Assembly: GCA_015499985.1 (NCBI GenBank)
Contig: JAAAUF010000357.1
Span: 1-37,725 of the forward strand
DNA length: 37,725 bases
Direction of reading: 5' to 3'
Origin: Haplosporangium gracile
Taxonomy: Eukaryota; Mortierellomycota; Mortierellomycetes; Mortierellales; Mortierellaceae
A program made the translations under genes and the position numbers. The notes under the pieces are model-generated. The model was not told the origin of the DNA and did no database searches. It saw only the letters and a list, made by a program, of their open reading frames with translations. Below, in pieces: positions 33,215-37,725 of the stretch (within the stretch, counting starts at the first letter, position 1; each line of letters starts with the position of its first letter).

Positions 33215-36200
33215 CTACGCTTTGTTCGAAATATGTTGAGGGGTGCGAACTTTGCGGACAACAGGGATGACCAATTCATGGTGCATGTCGCCAAAGATGA
33301 CATCGATGGTGACCTGATCAGATCCGGTCCAGGCGGAAGGAGGGGGAATGTAACGCACCCGCGACAAGGCCTGGTTTAACTGTGCCATGGTGACAGACTC
33401 GCCCAGATCCAACTCGACCTTGCGGTTACCGGCACCCAGGGCGTCCATAGCCACCGAACCCTCACGGACTGTAATCTCGATCGAAGCCTTCTTGGTCGTC
33501 TGCAACTTGGGCGAGGTATTGGGTGCAGGGCGGTGGACACCACGGACAAAGATGGCATCGACTCCCTGGAAGGCGCCGGGGGCCTTTTCGATGACGGTGC
33601 CCTTGATGGTCGAGGGTCCTGAACTCGTTGCTGGCAAGACGTGGTAATAAAGAGTTGTAGGTCCTTGCAAGATGGGCAGCGAGGTGGAAGTGAAACCTGC
33701 GGCGACACTGTTGTGGTTGGTTGTGAAGATATTTAAGCTCCAGATCTTGAGAGCCGCTGCAACAACACTGCCCTCCTCAATCGCCTTCCTGCTCGTGACC
33801 TTGCCGTAGAGGTGAAGGCCGATACCGCGCTCCTCGATCTTCTGCAACTGCTCCTCGGCATCCTTGGACGACTTGAGGGCGCCCTCGACCTCCTTCCAGT
33901 TGAAGGGGTAGAGGGCTTGGCGGGGCAAGATATGGAGACCGTTATTCTCGAGTGTTTTCCGGTGAGTCTTGACGTAAGTTGTGAAGGCCTTGGGACCGCC
34001 GCAGTTAAAGCACTTGGGGTCGTAGTTGGTGACGGTAAAGTAGCCCTCGGCAATGTGTCGGAACATGGAGCGTCCACGCTGGAATCGCATCACTCCGTTG
34101 GCCAAATAGGTGTTTGTCTCGTCCAAAGTCCAGGAACGATCATTATCATTATCAGATAGATCCGCACCAATAAACTCGGTAACTCCGTCGCCAGGGGCTC
34201 GGACCCAGAGTGCGTCCATGTCCATGTAGAGACCACCGTACTTGTAAAGGGCGACTAATCTCAAATAGTCAGCCAAATGAACAGGGAAGAACTCACCGCC
34301 CTCGGACCACTCGTCCCACCGCTTCAACCACTCTTCGGTATTAGGGCTGAAGAACCACTTGCGCTTGAGGAGCAACTCCTTGGAGAAGGAGAGAATATGA
34401 ATCTGGTAGCCCTGGCGAGTGTAATCCTGGAAGTAGTCAGCAGGCAAAGTGTTCGACAGAATCAAGAGGATGGCATCGGGATTGTGGACAAACACGGTCT
34501 CAATCGCTTGGTAGTGGCGAGCCTGCCATGTGGTAGTGGGGTCAGTGGTCCAGATGGCCCAGTGCAACTTAGCCCAGTCGTCAGAATCCGAGTAGATGCT
34601 GCTGGCGTCGCTCAAGAGTCCGGGCAAAATCCATTCATCCTTGGTGCTGTACGCAGGCATGGGGTCCTTGATGTCGACAGAATACTGGCCGGCATATAGG
34701 GGAGCGTTTTTGTTCAAGCTGGTGATACCCTTTAGGGTGTCACAAGCAACACCCCAATCTCTCCAGTGGTTCACACGACCAATACATGAGTAGCAGGCTG
34801 TGCAGTAGACTTGACGGAATCCCTGGCAGAGAGGGCGGTTCTCGACCACGTTCTTGTACATGGAGTGCATGGACTCGGCGGGCACGAAGTCATCACTGAA
34901 ATGCTTAGCGAGCATGTCGTTCTCGCAGACATCCCACTGCTGAATACGTCTGTCGTGAATGGGCCTGACGTTGAAGGGGTGAAGCCAAATACCGATGTTC
35001 TGATCCTCGTTCTTGGTGAAAAAGCGGGGCCCGGGATAGGTGAGCAAGGTGACGACGTCTCTCGAGAAGATGTAGAGCGATCCTGCGACGTATGGGGGGA
35101 AGACTCCGAGCTTGTACTGACTGTCGCTGTTCTTGTTCTCTGGGTTGTGAATAGGCACCATGTCCCTAAATAACGATCGATACAGAGAATATTAATACGA
35201 TTGCCCCTTTTTACTAGAGCCAAAAGGCCTAAATTCAATACGATCTGCTGATTCAAACTAGACCAAAATAGACAATCAAAGGGTGCCTGCTTGAACTTAC
35301 CAAAAAGCAAGTCCACGCCAGTAGTAGTGAGTTGGTCCAATGTCCATGAGCTCTTGGGCGACAGTGTCCCATCTAACAAAGATATCGTCGTCGGTCTTGC
35401 ACAGAAAATCGAACTTGAAGTTGTTGCCCCACTCTAGGCCCTTGAACACCTTGTGACTCAGGTCTTCGTACGTGTCCGAGACAGGCAAAAACAACAGATC
35501 GCCGTACTTGTCCTGCTCTGCCTTCAACTTGCTACCCATGGTATCCCTGACGCGAGCGTTGGGAGCCTCTCCCAAAATGAACTTGTAAGTGTAAGCAAAC
35601 TGGGCTGAGGGTGGTGGCAAAAGTCTCAAGGTTGTCTCACGGCCATCCTGGCGCTTCCGTGCTGCCTTGGGGGTCCAGGACGTCACAATCAAGATCAAGA
35701 TCTGAAGCTGGGAATTACCCATGACCTGCTTCGCAGCATTGGCTGAAGCGATAGCGGCAGCACCTGCAGTGGCCAAAGCTTCGGCAGAAGAAGGGCGAGC
35801 GTTGTTTTGGTACAGGAGCATCATCATTGTGATAAAAGAGACAATGCCTCCAGGAACCACGACAGTGCGCAAGATGACCATCCAATGATCCAAGTCTGAT
35901 CCTGCTCCAGCGCCACCCAAGTTTCCTCTGGAGGACTTTGGGGAGCCTATCCGGTAGTTGCCCTGGAATCTAAAGTGGATGATTTGGATGATTTGAGCGA
36001 CGGCGAGGAGTGCACTGATGGCCATCCAAGGCCAGATGGGCTTGTCATCGCCAAAGTAGGTGACAAAGGTGACAACGGAGAACCAATAGATGGTGGCGAG
36101 GGTGAAGAGTCGGATGAGGGCGGGCCGGGGCTCGTAGTGGATGAACCAGCGGCGGATCAAGTTGTTGGTCAACCATGAGCTCCAGAGACCCACAAGCATA

Positions 36201-37062
36201 CACTAATAGCAAGATAAAAAAGAGAAATGAGTTAGTCCGCATTTGTTTTTCAGGTCCCAAACAAACAAACAAAGAAACAAGTATGTCTGTGTGTTCTTTG
36301 TTAGTCTCATTTTCAGAGTAAGCAAAGCACACAACGTGTCAAAGAAAGAAAAGGAAAAATTTGCACCAATCAAACATCGTTAATTGCCTGTCGCATCACA
36401 CTATGAACGGGATGAGCGAGCGCAAAAATAACTCAGCATATGAGAAGGAACGAAAAAAAAAAAAAAATATAAATCAAAGTTTGCTTGTCCAATAAGAACA
36501 TGATAATGGATAAAGCGGTCAGGTAAAGCGGAAAAGGGTGCTGGTACAACAAGAGAAAGAAGAGGGAACGCAGACGGATAAAAATCATTCGCAGAGAATG
36601 GGAAGAAGGAAAGAAAAAAAAAGAAAAAGAGAAGATGACAATGAAAGGAAAAGAACGAGAAGAAAAAGAAACTCACCCAGAGTATCCCAACATAGATATC
36701 GAGGGTCGTGCTCTTCATAATCATCAATGCTCGTGCGTCGCGATCCTGAATGCTCCTTGCTTGCTGAATATGGATATAGATGCCCCAGACTGCTGGGCAG
36801 AGACACAGAACGCGGAGAATACGGCTGAGCGGCACATACTGACTTGGCACGTCCCGCCCCGAGTAAAGTGGTGGCCGTAGCTACGGCAATTCAAAAGAAA
36901 AAAAATAGAACTAGTCGTTAGCTAAGGAACAAAGGTTAAAGAAGCCTTTTTTTTTGCTTTTTTACTCTTCCAGGCACCAAAACTGATACCGATCTGCCTC
37001 GAGCATGAATTCTTATGTTATCCAAAAGTGTCCTGATGCGGGGTATATCTTACCGGCTGCAT
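33215..37062 (-). CDS. Dual-domain glycosyltransferase: GT31 (beta-1,3) fused to GT32 (DXD), multi-pass membrane protein
   Basis: Four exons: 37062-37054 (only Met-Gln-Pro), 36880-36677, 36202-35301, 35165-33215; 1021 aa. Introns are 173, 474 and 135 bp. Residues ~15 to 210 hold about five hydrophobic membrane segments. A GT31 domain follows (~230-460): a basic R-rich strand, GDLLFLPVSDTYEDLSHKV, the metal-binding KTDDD near 340, then PPYVAGSLYIFSRD near 395 and EDQNIGIW. A Cys-rich linker (~470-580) leads to a GT32/A4GALT-like domain (~584-840) with YLRLVALYKYGGLYMDMD, whose DXD is near 689. The last ~100 residues are beta-rich and resemble a cadherin-like repeat (LSRVRYIPP...GSDQVTIDV). It probably acts in the Golgi on protein- or lipid-linked glycans, adding two sugars in sequence; donors and acceptors are unknown. 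The frame is continuous across all junctions, so the fusion is not an assembly read-through. Confidence 0.85.
36203..36676 (-). other. Unusually long intron 2 of the GT31-GT32 gene
   Basis: The donor is TGG|GTGAGT and the acceptor reads CTATTAG|TGT. At 474 bp it is three to five times longer than nearly all other introns in the window. Its 5' half is T/C-rich on the coding strand, like the promoter leaders of the other genes, so it could hold an intronic enhancer or an alternative transcription start. Skipping it is needed to join the first and second hydrophobic segments in frame. Confidence 0.6.
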
Positions 37063-37412
37063 TGATCCTGTTTAGTGTCGGTTTGGCGGAGTGGGAGTAG
37101 GGAGTAGGGAGTGTATGAGTTGCTGTCGCTGGTGCAAGAACAAGCAGGGAAGTGATCAGAGTCGAGATGATGATGATGATGAGAGTGCGGCAGCTACTCT
37201 TGACAGATCTCGCTAGTGATTCAAGGGTGTTGCTATGGCCAGGAAGTCCAGTCGGAAGTCAGGGATGAGTGAAAGGTGTCCGTGGAAGATGATAAGGCAA
37301 GAGTGTCAGGCACAAAGAAGAAGAAGAGAAAAAAAAAGAGTGAAAGCTGCTTATGCGAGGGAAAGAAAGTCAAGACGGGGCACAGACAGATAACGAAGTC
37401 TGACCCAGGGGT

Positions 37413-37506
37413 CACGACGGATTGATTTTACTGTCAGCTATAGAAAATTTGCTTAAGAGAACACTCATAATTGACAAGGTCTAACCAAATATATCAATCC
37501 GTCGTG
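37413..37506. repeat. Perfect 14-bp inverted repeat with 66-bp spacer
   Basis: CACGACGGATTGAT at 37413-37426 is the exact reverse complement of ATCAATCCGTCGTG at 37493-37506. The spacer is AT-rich. Just after the right arm is a small hairpin-like GTCGT/ACGAC. It could be a MITE-like remnant, an upstream regulatory palindrome or a replication/transcription stem. No target-site duplication was evident. Confidence 0.6.
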
Positions 37507-37558
37507 GATACGACAGAAATGTTGAAATTTCGAGCCAGATGCGGCCTTAATGTGGCTT

Positions 37559-37619
37559 AAACACGCTCAGGAAGGCGGTCACAAGAAGGTCAAGATCAAA
37601 CACGATCAGAAAAGTGGTC
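37559..37619 (+). repeat. Two 22-bp imperfect direct repeats
   Basis: 37559-37580 and 37598-37619 share 18 of 22 bases (AAACACGnTCAGnAAnGnGGTC). They lie in a small open frame, 37550-37657, which would encode a 35-residue basic peptide beginning MWLKHAQEGGHKKVK. Whether this is coding is unknown; there is no leader and the window ends nearby. Confidence 0.4.
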
Positions 37620-37725
37620 GAGGGCGGTCAGAATTAAACCTTATTAATTTCAAATAAAAAGGTTAAACAGTTATCCCTTACTTCGTTTTTGCGACAAATT
37701 TGTTGGTTAGTTTGCAAATATGGAG

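Larger units (their letters stand above)
37063..37725. other. Upstream region of the GT31-GT32 gene, to the window end
   Basis: No gene is confidently seen. A purine-rich plus strand at about 37290-37350 (pyrimidine-rich on the coding strand of the minus gene) matches the leader pattern of the other genes. There is a short GAT repeat (37166-37180), a 14-bp inverted repeat (37413-37426 with 37493-37506), and a pair of 22-bp imperfect direct repeats inside a 35-codon open frame at 37550-37657 (+). Confidence 0.5.

Noticed and set aside
1..37725. tRNA, rRNA, CRISPR arrays, rolling-circle or viral genes
   Set aside because: No T-loop consensus, spaced repeats, rRNA-like stretches or viral hallmark motifs were noticed by eye; a covariance-model scan was not possible here.

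Overview
The window is nuclear DNA of a fungus. It carries six protein-coding genes, all interrupted by spliceosomal introns. Most introns are about 70-160 bp, with GTAAGT-like donors and, where checked, branch-like CTGAC or CTAAT stretches before the acceptor. Coding starts on the plus strand are preceded by long C/T-rich leaders, and many proteins have long Ser/Thr/Pro/Asn/Gln tails. Gene content (Mec1/Rad3/ATR kinase, Kcs1-type inositol kinase, CPS1/Cmr2/DIP2 protein, FAD monooxygenase, GT31/GT32 glycosyltransferase) fits a filamentous fungus. Intron density and style suggest an early-diverging one such as Mortierellomycotina, but this is inference, not proof. No tRNA, rRNA, CRISPR array or intact transposon was recognised.

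Layout: 1-899 is a leader region. 900-3401 (+) is a PHBH-fold FAD monooxygenase of 5 exons, two of whose four introns use GC donors. 4056-13192 (+) is a DIP2/CPS1-like protein of 11 exons and about 2704 aa. It converges on 13595-24668 (-), an ATR/Mec1/Rad3 kinase of 22 exons and about 2937 aa, with about 400 bp between the stops. 25007-27448 (-) is an unrecognised single-pass membrane protein, head-to-tail with ATR. A 1.9-kb divergent intergenic region separates it from 29357-33066 (+), a Kcs1-type inositol hexakisphosphate kinase. That gene converges, with 148 bp between stops, on 33215-37062 (-), a five-TM protein carrying a GT31 and a GT32 domain in one chain plus a C-terminal beta domain resembling a cadherin-like repeat. 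37063-37725 is upstream DNA containing a 14-bp perfect inverted repeat.

The genes do not form an operon-like pathway. ATR (DNA-damage checkpoint), Kcs1 (inositol pyrophosphates) and DIP2 (lipid homeostasis) are regulatory or housekeeping genes. The FAD monooxygenase, the membrane protein and the GT31-GT32 fusion are the more lineage-specific members. The most unusual object is the dual-domain glycosyltransferase. All exon boundaries were assigned by hand from splice signals, frame continuity and protein motifs; those stated as uncertain are flagged.
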